Part shown: positions 32,817-43,902 of the stretch, in pieces
Layout of the letters: each line of letters opens with the position of its first letter
How positions within the stretch are numbered: position 1 is the first letter of the stretch
Assembly (NCBI GenBank): GCA_022036555.1
Contig: CM039129.1
Coordinates: 22,547,973-22,611,972, forward strand
Length of the DNA: 64,000 nucleotides
Direction: 5' to 3'
DNA from: Microstegium vimineum
Taxonomy: Eukaryota > Streptophyta > Magnoliopsida > Poales > Poaceae
Translations under genes and position numbers: made by a program
The notes under the pieces: model-generated
Told to the model about the DNA's origin: nothing
The model's database searches: none
Seen by the model: the letters and a program-made list of their open reading frames with translations, nothing else

Positions 32817-35523
32817 CATCCCGGGTACTGCCTCGGCGTGCGGGCCACATCTCGCCCCCTCCATAAATAGCACTGCCTCTCTCCCCGCTATTTTCCCGAA
32901 CCCTAGCACAAGCTCCACCGCCCTCGCTTCGAGCAGCAGCGCCGCCGCCATTGTCGGGAACCTGTTGCCACCGTCGAAGCTCTGTCGTCGCCTCGACGTC
33001 GCGGTAAACGCATTGCAGAGCCTCATATCGAGTTCGCAAACTCGAAGCAACCGTTCCCCATCTCTTTTTCATGCTCTGGTTGCTCATCCACACACGTGCC
33101 GTCGTTGCAGGTTGCCACTGCCCGCCTCCGCTTGCCAACAGTCGTCCCTGTGCCCCTCCGGTCGTCCCCAAGGCCACGGGTGAGTTTGCCTCCGTCTCCT
33201 CTTGCTCCCCATCCTTTCCCCTTGCGCAATCGGGCCCCATAGGGCCTAAATCGTGAACTCCGGTGAGCTCCTGCTCGTTCCGGCCAAGGAACCTCCGAGC
33301 TGCTGCTCTGCTCCGGCGGAAATCCCCTCCATCTCTCCCTCCTTCTAATCCCGTCCATCCATCTCAGATCCGATGGACAAGAGGGGCAGATACCCCTTCG
33401 GCTATCTCTTTTTCTTAAGAGCCCCTGTCCTTTCTTCTATTGAACCCGCAGTCCTTCAGCAGATTCAAAACCCGAATTTCCGTATTTATTTTATTTCAAA
33501 AATAGTTCCATCTATTTACAAAATTGCCACTGATATAAAAAGCTTATAAAATCTTTGTTTTAGCTCCGATTCGATCCATTCGAGTTGCGTTAGCTTTGTA
33601 ATTTAAAGATCTATCTAATTGTATAGTTTTCATCTATGTTAAATACTTTTGGAAAATAAAGTTTAGATTAACCCTTTTCAATAAATTAGTCTTGTATAGA
33701 TAATCTTATAAAATTCATAACTAATTCGTTTTAGATCTGTTTTAGCTCGTTCCTGTTGCGTTGGTTTAGTAACAATAAGATCTATATGTTAGAAGTAGTG
33801 TTTAACATGTTTTCATCTTTCAAATAAAATGATAATTCATTAATCTATAAGCAATGATTTTCTGATTAAAACTAATCTAGGTTTCCACTTCGGTTTTTCA
33901 TAAATAAATTATATCTAGTTTAATCTTGTTTTTCCAAGCAAATATAATGTAACTTAATCTAATTTGGGTATTTCTCTGAAGTATTCAATATATGCTTTTT
34001 ATATAGATAAAATAAATCAAGTCTAGTTCTCTTTTAAAGCTAATTTTTCGGTAGTCGTTTCTTTTCCGTTATAGATCCGGTTAGCGTGATTCTCGCGTCT
34101 ATGTGATCGTAGCAAGGCGTAGATTTCTTTTAAAGCCTTTTTCATTGATTGATGTATTGTTCTAAATAGATCTATTGTATGCTATGCATGTTTTGTTCAG
34201 CTTCTTGTGTGGTGTTTATGATCTTGTCCAATTGGTGAGATTTACGTGGAGATCAAGAAGAAGTCATCTGAAGAGTGAGAATAAGTTGAAGAAAGGATCT
34301 AAGAGTTTAAGGCAAGTATAGCATGGGATCTTTCTTGTTGTCCTATTCACTTTAATCACCATTTATCATATGCATGTGTCTATCTTGTTACCCGTAAGGA
34401 TTTCCTAGATATTTGATATCATGTGCCTTGTCACCTTTGAGGGTTTGCATATGGATAGTTTATGCTAGTGCTCATGAAGAATAACCATGATCTTGTAACT
34501 TGACTAATGGTATATGTAATAACGATAAAAGATGATTTTTTAGCTACGTGGACTATAGGTGGAACATCAGGAACTCACACCTGTGTTCTCACTCATAGGG
34601 ATATTTCTGTAAGTGGATTACCCCGAGAAAACAGTACTACCATAAGCTAATGGGCTCTGGCTTGACTCAGTATTAGAATTTCATTAGTTTGTGGCAACTT
34701 ACCCGAGAGGGCGCAAGAGGGGCTCAGAGATGCCTGGAAGGTGCGCTGCGGTGACTTCTGGGATCTCGTTGAGGAAACTTGTAGCGGGTTGTAACCTATT
34801 AGTGAAACCTGTGAACGGTCTCGTTGTGAACCCTGCCGACCTTCCTTGGAAGTGGGTTAAGAGGGTCGCATCCTCGGCGAAAGGGCAATTCACAACTTGT
34901 GGGTAAAGATGTACACCTCTGCGTAGAGTTAAAAACTATTATAATAGCCGTGCTCACGGTCACGAGCGGCTTGGACTCCTTACTGTGCGATGTCCTTATG
35001 TCATGACTCATCAGATGTTATTTGTTATTGATTATTGTGACTTGTTCATATAAGCATTATATCTTGTTCACTTGATCATGTAGTTATTTGGGCTTATGTT
35101 GAACTTGATGCTACTCAACTGCTAAAACTATTACCTACTAAAAGCTGATGCAGTTAAACCTATGTCTATCCTTTTGAGCCTCATGAACCCCATGTTATGT
35201 TGTTGAGTACGACATGTACTTACGCTTCCTTTATTTTCAATACTTGGATAAAAATCCCGGATGGGTACCAGATTGCAAGAGTTGTAAGAGATAGGCTTGT
35301 GATCAACCAGTCAGTTTGGTCCCTGTGGAGTTGGAGTCTTCACCTGAAGTTCGGAGTTGTCTTCCCGTTGTTCGTTGTGTTGAGGTTATCCTTTGACCAT
35401 ATATGTTATATATTTAAGTATTGTCTCTTGATACTACCTTAATTTGTGGCTATATGTGAGATTTGACTTCCTGGGCTCACATATGGTGTATATCTGGTTT
35501 TGTTCTTAAAACCGGGTGTGACA
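32817..35523 (+). repeat. 3' LTR of element E, right part
   Basis: Continuation of the LTR after element D. A TATA-like CCATAAATAGC near 32863 is followed by a GC-rich leader (32870-33240), then AT-rich sequence. The conserved LTR end 35254-35523 (ending GGGTGTGACA) is the part shared with 21625-21884. I see no gene between 33240 and 35250; the ORF at 34691-34906 has no domain and lies in ordinary LTR sequence. Confidence 0.8.
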
Positions 35524-36182
35524 CTTTGGAAGATCGCCCTGCTGCAGCTCCTGATAATGATGCGAATGGCAGCGATGACGATGATCTTGAGGTGTATGAT
35601 GCCGATGATAATCTTGATAACCATGCGACATTGCAAAACAAACTTAGGCGTCCTCTTATGGGTGGGATCCAACACAACCGTCGCCACCATCGAGAGAAGG
35701 AATTAGAGGGGCGTGACAAGCAGGGTAAGTACAAGACCGGCAACACATACACGCCACGCTCAGGACCATCATTGGAGCTGTCCAAGACATCCACTTACAG
35801 GGCACTCCTACAATCGAACAAGCAGAAAGCATCGGTTGGAGGAGCTACCACATCAAAACCGACGGCTACACTACCTTCAGGCTCAGGTAAAAATTCTGTT
35901 TTGCAGAAACCAGCAAAGAGTGCCTCCTCTGTTGCATCCATTGGACGCACCTCTAACATTCAGTGCTGCTGCTGCCAAGGATTCGGTCATATACAGCGGG
36001 AATGCCTAAGTCAGCGGGCATACATTGCTGTGGAAGATGGCTACATCAGCACCTCGGACGTTGAGGAAGTTGATGCAGAAGAACTAGTTGTGCAAGAGAG
36101 CGATGAATTTGTGGGAAAGGATGATACATCGACCTACATGAGCGTTATTGTGCAGCGAGTGCTTGGCACAAAGGTACAATAA
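35524..36182 (+). pseudogene. Element F gag fragment with capsid deletion
   Basis: An acidic region (NDANGSDDDDLEVYD) corresponds to the region before the capsid in element D. It is followed almost at once by the post-capsid linker (SASSVASIGRTSNIQ) and a CCHC knuckle, CCCCQGFGHIQREC, near 35966. The roughly 500-base capsid core present in D is missing, so this is an internal deletion. The frame ends at a stop at 36180-36182, just before the protease segment. Confidence 0.75.
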
Positions 36183-37185
36183 CCAGAGAAGCTGCAATGC
36201 CATAAGTTGTTCCAAATTTTCTTCGTCATCAACAATCGGCGAGCACGTGTCATCATCGATGGAGGTAGTTGCAACAACTTGGTGAGTTTAGATTTTGTCA
36301 AGAAGCTTGGCTTGACCACACGACAACACCCCCATCCATACAACTTTCAGTGGTTTAATGATGCTGCAAAGGCTAAGGTAACTCAAACTTGCAGAGTTTC
36401 TGTTTCCATCGGTTCATACTCTTATTATGTTGATTGTGATGTGGTACCTATGGAGGCTTGTTCACTTTTATCGGGTCATCCTTGGGAATTTGAAAATGAT
36501 GCTATACACCATGGTAGAAGTAATACATACACTTTTATGCATCAAGGAAAAAAAATTACTATGGTTCCTATGACCCCTGCTGAAATTGTACAAGCTAATA
36601 TAGATCGGGTTGCTAGTTTGAGCAATGCTAAATCTGAAAATGAACAAATTGCTAAATCAGTTTACCCACCTAAAAAGGATAAATTGACACCTATTTCTAA
36701 AACCACGGGAATTAAACTGAAGGGTGCAGTTATGCTAGAAAGAAAAAGTGACCTTGCTGAAATTTCCGATGATGATATTTGTTATACTTTGGTTTGCAAA
36801 CGAGTCTTATTTTCGCTTGATGATGTTGTTACCTCGATACCTCCTGTTGCCACTAACCTTTTGCAGGGGTATGAGGATGTTTTTCCAGCTGAGTTACCCC
36901 CGGGCCTTCCACCTATGAGAGGAATAGAGCATCAAATTGATTTGATTCCGGGAGCAACATTGTCAAACCGTGCTGCTTATCGAACCAACCCCGAGGAGAC
37001 TAAGGAAAGTGAGCGACAAGTCCAAGAGCTTTTGGACCGCGGGTATGTATGTGAAAGCCTTAGTCCTTGTGCCGTTCCAGTAATTTTGGTTCCTAAGAAA
37101 GATGGTTCTTAGCGGATGTGTGTTGATTGTAGAGCCATTAATAATATTACTATTCGATATCGTCATCCTATTCCTAGACTTGACT
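36183..37185 (+). pseudogene. Element F protease and RT start
   Basis: Open from 36207 to 37112. The aspartic protease has ARVIIDGGSCNN and a long linker, then the RT entry (LPPGLPPMRGIEHQIDLIPG, CAVPVILVPKKDGS). A stop at 37110-37112 replaces the Trp codon after KKDGS. The reading continues as RMCVDCRAINNITIRYRHP and is cut after PRLD at 37185. Palm motifs and everything downstream are missing. Non-functional. Confidence 0.85.
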
Positions 37186-37220
37186 ATTATATTTGCCCGT
37201 GCAAACGCTACGAGTTATAT
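37185..37220 (-). mobile_element. Helitron-like 3' terminus (minus orientation) in element F
   Basis: Read on the minus strand the boundary is TCGTAGCGTTTGCACGGGCA followed by AATATAATAG and then T. This fits the grass Helitron 3' pattern (CGT..YAA.GCACG..YA....CTRR) with a few changes. The split gypsy codon fits insertion between A and T, the Helitron rule. A similar end recurs at 62340-62375 in plus orientation. The 5' end of this element was not found. Confidence 0.45.
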
Positions 37221-37432
37221 TAGTAATTATTAGAGATAGAGGGAGAGTGGTGGTGGTGTCAGTGTCAGGATGTTTACGCGGGCAGGGGGAGCATGTACGC
37301 GGCAGAGTTCATGGAGAGTGTGCTTGCGCTTCCCGCGGACAAAGCTCGACGCGTGGAGGTGGGCGAGGTGGAGAGGCTCAGCGTGGCGTTTACGGTGATG
37401 CCCGGTGAGAAGGTCGGCGACACGGTGGTGCC
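37186..37432 (+). repeat. Segment S, copy 1 (Helitron-associated)
   Basis: About 245 bases that recur in part at 46910-47010 (plus) and fully at 62085-62370 (minus). One frame reads SMYAAEFMESV, then VEVGEVERLSVAFTV, then KVGDTVVP in all copies. This could be a captured exon or chance conservation in a transposon end. I do not recognise the protein. The copy stops abruptly at 37432, where segment T starts. Confidence 0.6.
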
Positions 37433-38250
37433 ATACATTACATTTACAGGTTGTAACAACTCAGGCTGATCAACCATCGCAAAAGCTGCAGCTATGTATC
37501 ATACAATTAGCGGTTAGGGAATTGGACCATTATTTCTGGTCCAACTTCTTCACACAAGATGAAATCAGTTATCATTGCATCAGCCTCAACCAGTGAACTC
37601 TAGTAAGTTGCCGGGAAGCAGATCAAGTGGAAATCAAGAACCAGAGAACCACAAACTAACAGATCAGAGGAGAAGGAATTCAAGAAGTAGCCTGCCTACG
37701 CTATCTCCCACCTCCCAAACTCGCGTCCCACAAAACCATAAAATTCGGAACAGAAAAGACATTGTAAGCTATGAGAAATTGACTCAGGATTCATGACAAT
37801 CCACTAAAATCGACTTTAAACTACTAACCTATAAACACCACCCTGCAGATTACCTAAAAAAAATAGACACCACCCTACAAATGATTCTGGATGAATAGGA
37901 GGATTATACAACCCATAGTTGGGTATCATGGATTTTTTATCTGAATACCCGGAAGGGCGGCAACGTCGGCGTCGTGCAGGTGGACCTTGAGCGGCACAGT
38001 GCTGTCCACACCGGGCACGCCTTGCAACTGGTGATGGGCGGAGGATAGAGGGCAGGAAGGGCGGCGACGTCGCCATCGTGCAGGTGGACCTACGGCACGG
38101 CGCCATCCAGACCCGACATGTCTGGCGATGGACGGAGGACCGAGGGCATCGATCGGCCAGGGACGTGGAGGCGAGGGTGCGGCCCTGTGGATGGAGCGGC
38201 GGCGCGACGACCGATGACTGAGAGATGGGGAACTGGGGAGAGGTGGAACT
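37433..38250 (+). repeat. Segment T, copy 1
   Basis: Starts ATACATTACATTTACAGG and is almost identical to 63217-64000, 26 kb away in the same orientation. It contains two diverged tandem copies of a ~115-base GC-rich unit (GTCGTGCAGGTGGACCTTGA at about 37970 and a relative at about 38075). The plus frame reads VVQVDLERHSAVHT and IVQVDLRHGAIQT from these. No known domain recognised. The rest, 38251-38570, holds nothing I can support. Confidence 0.75.
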
Positions 38251-38570
38251 GCCAACGCCGGAGGAGAAAGAAGGATATATTGCATCTGTACTTCCTTTTG
38301 TACGTACGTGATTGGAGATGGAGATTACTGCTTCGTTTGAACGTGATTTTAGGAGGAGATCGTGGGATTAATGATGTTTGGAGAGAAGGAGATCACGGGC
38401 TGATTTTCTATTTCCACAGGGACGTTTCGAGCGGGCGGGGATGAAAGGTGGTTGAGAAGCCTTGGACAAACTTTCGCTGTGAGCTATTGGATCTGACTGA
38501 GATGTTTTTTGAGCCCTTGATTTTAATAGAGATAAATTCCTGTGTGTAATATCCTGGGTGCACAAAGATT

Positions 38571-38843
38571 GGATCCCTCATCGGGGGACGTCTATATGGG
38601 TGGACCTAGTATAGATTTAATATTTCAATTATAGTAGAGATAAGGTCCCTCACCTTGCAAGAGAAAGAGGATCATTTTGGTGGAAGGATATCCTGAGATT
38701 ACATGTCCAGTATAGAGGCATTGCTACCTGCACTCCTAACAAAGGGGACTCGGTTAGCTTCTGGGATGATCTTATTAATGGAAAAATTTACTCTAAAGCT
38801 TTCCCTAACATCTTCCTCTTTGCTAAAGAGCCTAGCATTTAAG
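38571..38843 (+). pseudogene. LINE (L1-clade) ORF2 C-terminal fragment
   Basis: Plus-frame reading GSFWWKDILRLHVQYRG, then TPNKGDSVSFWDDL, then FPNIFLFAKEPSI matches the region after the reverse transcriptase domain of plant L1 elements, close to the zf-RVT end. The preceding stretch 38575-38650 (WVDL, PHLARER) fits the same region but has in-frame stops. No RT core or endonuclease is present. It ends at a stop near 38841. A small decayed piece. Confidence 0.6.
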
Positions 38844-39593
38844 GAAATTTGGTAGACGTAAAAGCGCTACGTCTCCCTCTCGTCGGCTGGCGGCGATTAG
38901 GGTTTGACAGGAGCGACGGGATAGATCCTCTTCCCCACGCAGGGGAAGTCCTTCTTTCCCACGCCTGGCTTAGCGCAGACCCTTCACTTTAATTTGGATC
39001 CTCTTCCCCCTTCGTTGCTGTCTCGTGTATCGCAGTTTTTGCCCTAGGTCTGTTTCATCTACACCGGCGGCTGGGGCTGATCAGGGGGATCGACCATGCT
39101 CTTTCCCACCCGAGGTTGCTGTGTGTTAGGGTTCAGCCTAGGGTTTTTACGATGGATGATCAGCGACGCCCAAAGGATATGGAGGATGCAGATGCATCAG
39201 CAACGATGGGTGATGAGGAGATGGAGGATCAAGATTTTGATTCTGAGGAGGAGGACGAGGATCGTGATCGATTTTGATGCTATGGGTGAGTCAGCTACGT
39301 TCCAGTTTGTCATTTTGGGGCGTTTTTTCTCTGTGCGTGGATTCAGTTTCAAGGGGTTGTTTGAGACTATGGTCCGTGCTTGGCGTTTCAAGTACAATCC
39401 AGAGGTTTAACGCCTACGGGACAACAGATTTCTCATCGAACTGAGAGCTGAGCATGAGGTACAATATGTGTTACGTGGAGGGCCTTGGACTTATCGGGGC
39501 TTCCCATTAATTGTTGTTGCTTATGATGGCCGGTCCAGGCCATCTGAAGTGAGTATGGATACAATACCTGTTTGGGTAAGGTTTATGAGAATA

Positions 39594-40354
39594 GGGTTTT
39601 GCTGTGCTACACCCAAATAACTGTGAGCCGTTTATTTAACTAGATCAGACGGTCAGAAATCATCTATTACTTCCTAGGAGGTAATATGTGAAATAAGAAA
39701 AGTTTTAGGTATAAAAATCTTTTTAAAATCTGATTGATGCATATATGATTTATTAGATATAATGAATCTTTTTTTGTTGTAACTTTAGATATAAGATAAC
39801 CTAATTAGAATAAAGTAACTATTTTTGTAAGCACACATATAATTTAGTCATGCAAATTAAGGAACGTGCGTATGTGTATATACGTGCACAACTTACCAAT
39901 GCATGTTGTCACAAAAAAATTAGCAATGCACGTGTATGAAATTTTATGTGCATAAATAAAGGTTTTATTATAAGATCATTTCAATTATATAATATAGTTT
40001 TAATTAAGTTAGTATAATATAATAAATACTCAATCATATACATAATATGTTAGTGTGTAATATATGTTAAATCACTAAAGTTTTTGGCTTAATTAAGACG
40101 TTAGTTAATAGTTATGATATGTATGTAATATATTTTTTATTAATTGAGTCACATAAAAAGAAAAAAGATACGGCCGGCATAAAAAAAGATGGAAATGCAT
40201 GTCCATTGGTACCTCCTTAATCAAAGGGATTTGAGAATATTTTTTCTTTTTCTTGATTAAATAATTAATCTAAATATTTAAAAAATCGATGGCTCAGATT
40301 TATTTGAGATATTACCTCCTGCTAGGAGGTAAAGGGTGTACCGTAGCATTGCTC
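39594..40354. mobile_element. Non-autonomous TIR element (MITE), 761 bp
   Basis: AT-rich element with imperfect 21-bp terminal inverted repeats: GGGTTTTGCTGTGCTACACCC at the left, and at the right GGGTGTACCGTAGCATTGCTC, whose complement agrees at about 14 of 21 positions. Both ends also carry CTAGGAGGTAAT-type subterminal sequence in opposite orientation. The flanks read TTATGAGAATA at the left and TTATGAATATG at the right, a likely degenerate 8-9-bp duplication, which would suggest a Mutator-type superfamily. No coding capacity. It interrupts the ORF1 domain. Confidence 0.7.
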
Positions 40355-40803
40355 TTATGAATATGCCTTGTTATATGATGCATGAGGCGATGGGCAGAGT
40401 ACTGGGCAAGAAGACTGGAAATGTGCTGGTTGTTGGGAAGGATGCGAGAGGAAGATGTTGGGATGATTACATGCGTCTTCTAGTGGATCTTGATGTGACC
40501 AAAGTTCGAGTGGATCTTGATGTGACCAAAGTTTTGCTGCGGTCAGTCAGGATTGAGGACTCTAAAACGGGTGATACACTACGGTTCAATGTCAAGTATG
40601 AGCGTCTGCCTAAGTTCTGTAGGTACTGTGGGCATCTTGGCCATGTTGACCGGGATTGTATGTTACCGGAAGGTGCACAAAAGGTTCGCTTTGGGTTACA
40701 CCTTCATGCGTTGCCAAAGGATAAACTACCTGCTCCACGAAGAGAGGGTGATACCTCGGCGAAGCGCAATATTAATTTTAATGATCCTCATAGGAGTAGT
40801 TCA

Positions 40804-41230
40804 TGTGAGCATACTTTGATAACCCTGTGTTCCCGCTCGTTTTCAAAATTCCTAGATAGGTGTGAGCCCGGCTTGGATCGTTATCCTCCCGGGCGCGTCA
40901 AGTATCGTGGCCACGGCGTTTCTGTTCGCGTCGTGGCACATGCTGTCCACGTCGTGCGGCCAAGCCTGGTGTGTGGGATGGCGCGCACGTTCAGGGTCAT
41001 GGCAAGCGCTGCGCGCATGGCGGAGGGCCGAGACTAGCTCAGCCTCTCCTTCTCTTTCTGCAGTTACCGTTTTGTAGGAGCTCTCTTTGTATAAGTAGGA
41101 GCTATCTAATACAAGAAAACGCTGAGACACAGTTTGTGCTTGGCACCAAATTCTAGTGTTCCACTTTCATTTGTGAGATTGAGAGTTCGCCGGAGTTCAT
41201 CCGGCCGCCGGAGTAAAGTTCCGGCTGACA
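40804..41230 (+). repeat. 5' LTR of element G
   Basis: 427 bp, TGTGAGCATAC to GGCTGACA. A TATA-like TGTATAAGTAG at about 41088-41098 is close to the right end, followed by a primer site resembling TGGTATGAGAG at 41233. Confidence 0.9.
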
Positions 41231-41253
41231 TCTGGTATGAGAGTTGTTCATCC

Positions 41254-42394
41254 ATGGACCGTGCTTCCGCACCACCGGGTGGCCGGGATGGTGGTCGAGA
41301 CGGGCGTCGTCATCGCCGTCTCTCGCTGTCGCCGCCGCCACACCGGGGTCGCCGTGAAGTCGTCGTCACGCGCACGGAGAACGTGCCATCCAGCACTCAG
41401 TTTCCCATGCCCACACGCACCAACTATCAAGAGTGGGCGATGTTGATGCAGGTGAACTTGGAGGCGACATGATGGTGGTACGTCGTCGAGCCGTACGAGG
41501 ACGAGGAAGTTGTCTATCGCCATGATCGTCTCGCGCTCGCCGCAATCCTGCGTTCGGTGCCGGCGGACATGCTGTCCGGCCTGCGATCGAAGAGGACTGC
41601 GGCGGAAGCGTGGGAGGCGATCAAGCGCATCAAGATCGGCGTCGATCGGATCCGCGAGGGGAACGCACAGCAGTTGCGGCGAGACTTCAGCAACTTGGCA
41701 TGGAAGGAGGCGGAGACCGCGGAAGATTTCGCGAACCGCATCACCGGCATCGCTGCTGACCTGCGCCTGCTCGGTGACAACATCCAAGACGTGGAGATCG
41801 ATGTTGCAGACCGTCCCAGAGCACCTGAGTCAAGTGCCCATCTCCATGGAGACACTACTGGACATCAACCTCCTCTCCGTCGAGGAGGTGACCGGCCGAC
41901 TCCGCGTCGTCGAGCAGCGACGCAAGCCAGCGACCGTCCACGACAACAAGGGCATGCTGCTTCTCTGTGAAGAGGAGTGGGTTGCCAAACTCAAGCTCCG
42001 CGAGTACGACGGCAAGGGCGGCGGGAGCAGTTCCAGCGGTGCCAGCGGTGCCAGCGGCAAGAAACGCGGCGGTCGTGGATGTGGATGCGGGCGCGGCAGG
42101 GGAGATGGCGCGGCCAGTGCGTCGCGCGACAGAGTCAAATCCAACTCAGGTGGACAGGCTCCCAATAGGGATCAGTGCAAGCGTTGCGGCAAATATGGCC
42201 ACTGGGCCAAGGATTGCCGCAGCAAGCCCAAGGCCGAGGCCCACGTCCCGGAGGCGGATGAAGATCGCGAGCCCACGCTGCTGATGGCCCAAGCCACCCT
42301 ATTCCCCACTCGGCCGCCGCTTCGCGCCGAGGTGAGTTCAAATTCGCCGGTGCGCCGGCCCCTGCGTGTTGTTGAAGGCATGGTCTTCGCGTAG
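41254..42394 (+). pseudogene. Element G gag
   Basis: Start at 41254 (MDRASAPPGGRDGG), 24 bases after the LTR. The frame meets a stop at 41470-41472 (after QVNLEAT), then continues in frame through the UBN2-type capsid (AAEAWEAIKRIKIG, QQLRRDFSNLAWKE). A frameshift near 41800 passes to the frame LQTVPEHLSQVPISM, SVEEVTGRLRVVEQRR, and the CCHC knuckle CKRCGKYGHWAKDC near 42180. It ends at TAG 42392-42394, with the protease in a new frame after it. Not translatable as one protein. Confidence 0.8.
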
Positions 42395-43880
42395 CTCGAT
42401 GGCGACTCCAAGCGCGACGACACCTTGTGGTACCTCGACAGCGGGGTGACGAACCACATGTCCGGCTGCCGCGACGCCTTCATCGACATCGACACTGCGG
42501 TCTGCGGCACCGTCAAGTTCGGCGACGACTCGGAGGTCGCGATCGAGGGCGCCGGCACCGTGCTGTTCGAGGGGAAGACCTGTGAGCACCTCCCGCTCAC
42601 GGGGATGTACGACATCCCGCGGATCACCACCAACATTGTGAGCCTCGGGCAGCTCGACGAGGGCGGTTGCGACGTCCACACCAAGCACGGAGTCCTCCGA
42701 ATCCGCGACGAGAAGGACCATCTCATTGTGCGTGTAAAGCGTTCAGTGAACCGCCTCTATCTGCTGCGCGTGAAGATCGCCCGGCCGCTCTGCCTGGCCG
42801 CGCGCACCACCGATAGCGCGTGGCTGTGGCACGAGCGCTATGGGCACCTGCATTTCGACGCCCTGTGCAAGCTAGAGCTGCGGGGCATGGTGGAAGGAAT
42901 GCCCCACGTCGACCACGTCCACCAACTCTGCGCCAACTGCGTCACCACAAAGCTGAAGCGGAGCCCGTTCCCGTCGCAGGCGAAGCGGCGCGCTGAGGGG
43001 CTGATCGATCTGGTTCATGCCGATCTCTGTGGCCCGATATCTCCGGCGACTCCTGGCGGTAAGCAGTACATTCTCCTACTCGTGGATGACCGGGCAGGTA
43101 CATGTGGGTGGCGTTACTCGTGGCCAAGAGCGATACGCTCGCAACCGTGAAGAAGTTCCAGGCTCGCGTGGAGGTGGAGACGGGCCGACGACTACACGTT
43201 CTGCGCACTGACAACGGGGGTGAGTTCACCTCCGTGGAGTTCGAGTTGTACTGCGCCGAGCGCGGCGTCGAACGGCAACACACGGCGCCGTATACGTCCC
43301 AGCAGAACTGCGTCGTGGAGAGAAGGAACCAGTCCGTCGTGACTATGGCGTGCAGCCTGCTGAAGAGTCGGAGCATGCCGTCACTGTTCTGGGGAGAGAC
43401 GGTCGCCACCGCTGTGTACTTGCTAAACGCGCGCCAACCAAGGCCATCGACGGCGTGACCCCGTACGAGGCCTGGCATGGCAGGAGGCCTGTCGTCCACT
43501 ACTTCCGCACCTTCGGCTACGTCGCCTACGTCAAGTCCACGAAACCGCATTTGAAGAAGCTAGATGATCGTGGCACGCCGGTGGTCTTCATCGGCTATGA
43601 GCCTGGTGCCAAGGCGTGGCGCTTCTATGATCTGGCGTCGCGACGCGCCGTAGTGTCCAGGGACGCCGTCTTCGACGAGCGCGCGTCCTGGAGCTGGAAG
43701 GAAGAGGAGCTGAACACGGAGGAGGAACTGGTGGAGTATAACACCATGGAGCTGGATGTTGGGCACGTCGACACCGCCCACGTGGGCTCGCCAGAGCCTC
43801 CAGTGACCCCGTTGTCTGCACCTGCTGCCGCGGTCTGCGCTACACTCTCCAGCGACGTCGTTCGCGGCACCAGCGCCTGA
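42395..43880 (+). pseudogene. Element G protease and integrase
   Basis: The protease site WYLDSGVTNHM begins at 42428. The integrase follows: zinc motif WLWHERYGHLHFD and CANC, first Asp in LVHADLCGP near 43020. A frameshift near 43095 moves to a frame with the second Asp in LRTDNGGEF and the Glu in NCVVERRNQS (43102-43458). A second frameshift near 43440 leads to the C-terminal VFIGYEPGAKAWRFYD region, which runs to a stop at 43878. All three catalytic acidic residues are present, but the gene is in three frames. Confidence 0.8.
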
Positions 43881-43902
43881 GTCGACTATACCGACTGCGC
43901 CC

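Larger units (their letters stand above)
21625..35523 (+). mobile_element. Element E: Tekay-type Ty3-gypsy, internally deleted, host of element D
   Basis: Consists of the last ~260 bases of a 5' LTR (21625-21884), primer site, leader, remnants of gag and protease, polypurine tract, and a full ~3.4-kb 3' LTR (24451-25179 plus 32817-35523) split by element D. LTR ends are TGTCACAC...GGTGTGACA, as in Tekay/Del-type gypsy elements. No reverse transcriptase, integrase or chromodomain is left between 24253 and 24440. Element E directly abuts the gypsy gag of element F at 35524. Confidence 0.85.
35524..37185 (+). mobile_element. Element F: D-like Ty3-gypsy fragment
   Basis: Coding sequence of the same family as element D, but more diverged. 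It begins inside gag directly after the element E LTR and ends inside the RT at 37185, where a Helitron-like terminus starts. Its own LTRs are not in the window. Since E ends against F, E most likely inserted into F and the left flank was lost with the deletion seen at 21624/21625. Confidence 0.8.

Noticed and set aside
34691..34906. 71-codon ORF in the E LTR
   Set aside because: A similar stretch is a normal part of Tekay-type LTRs. No start context or domain.
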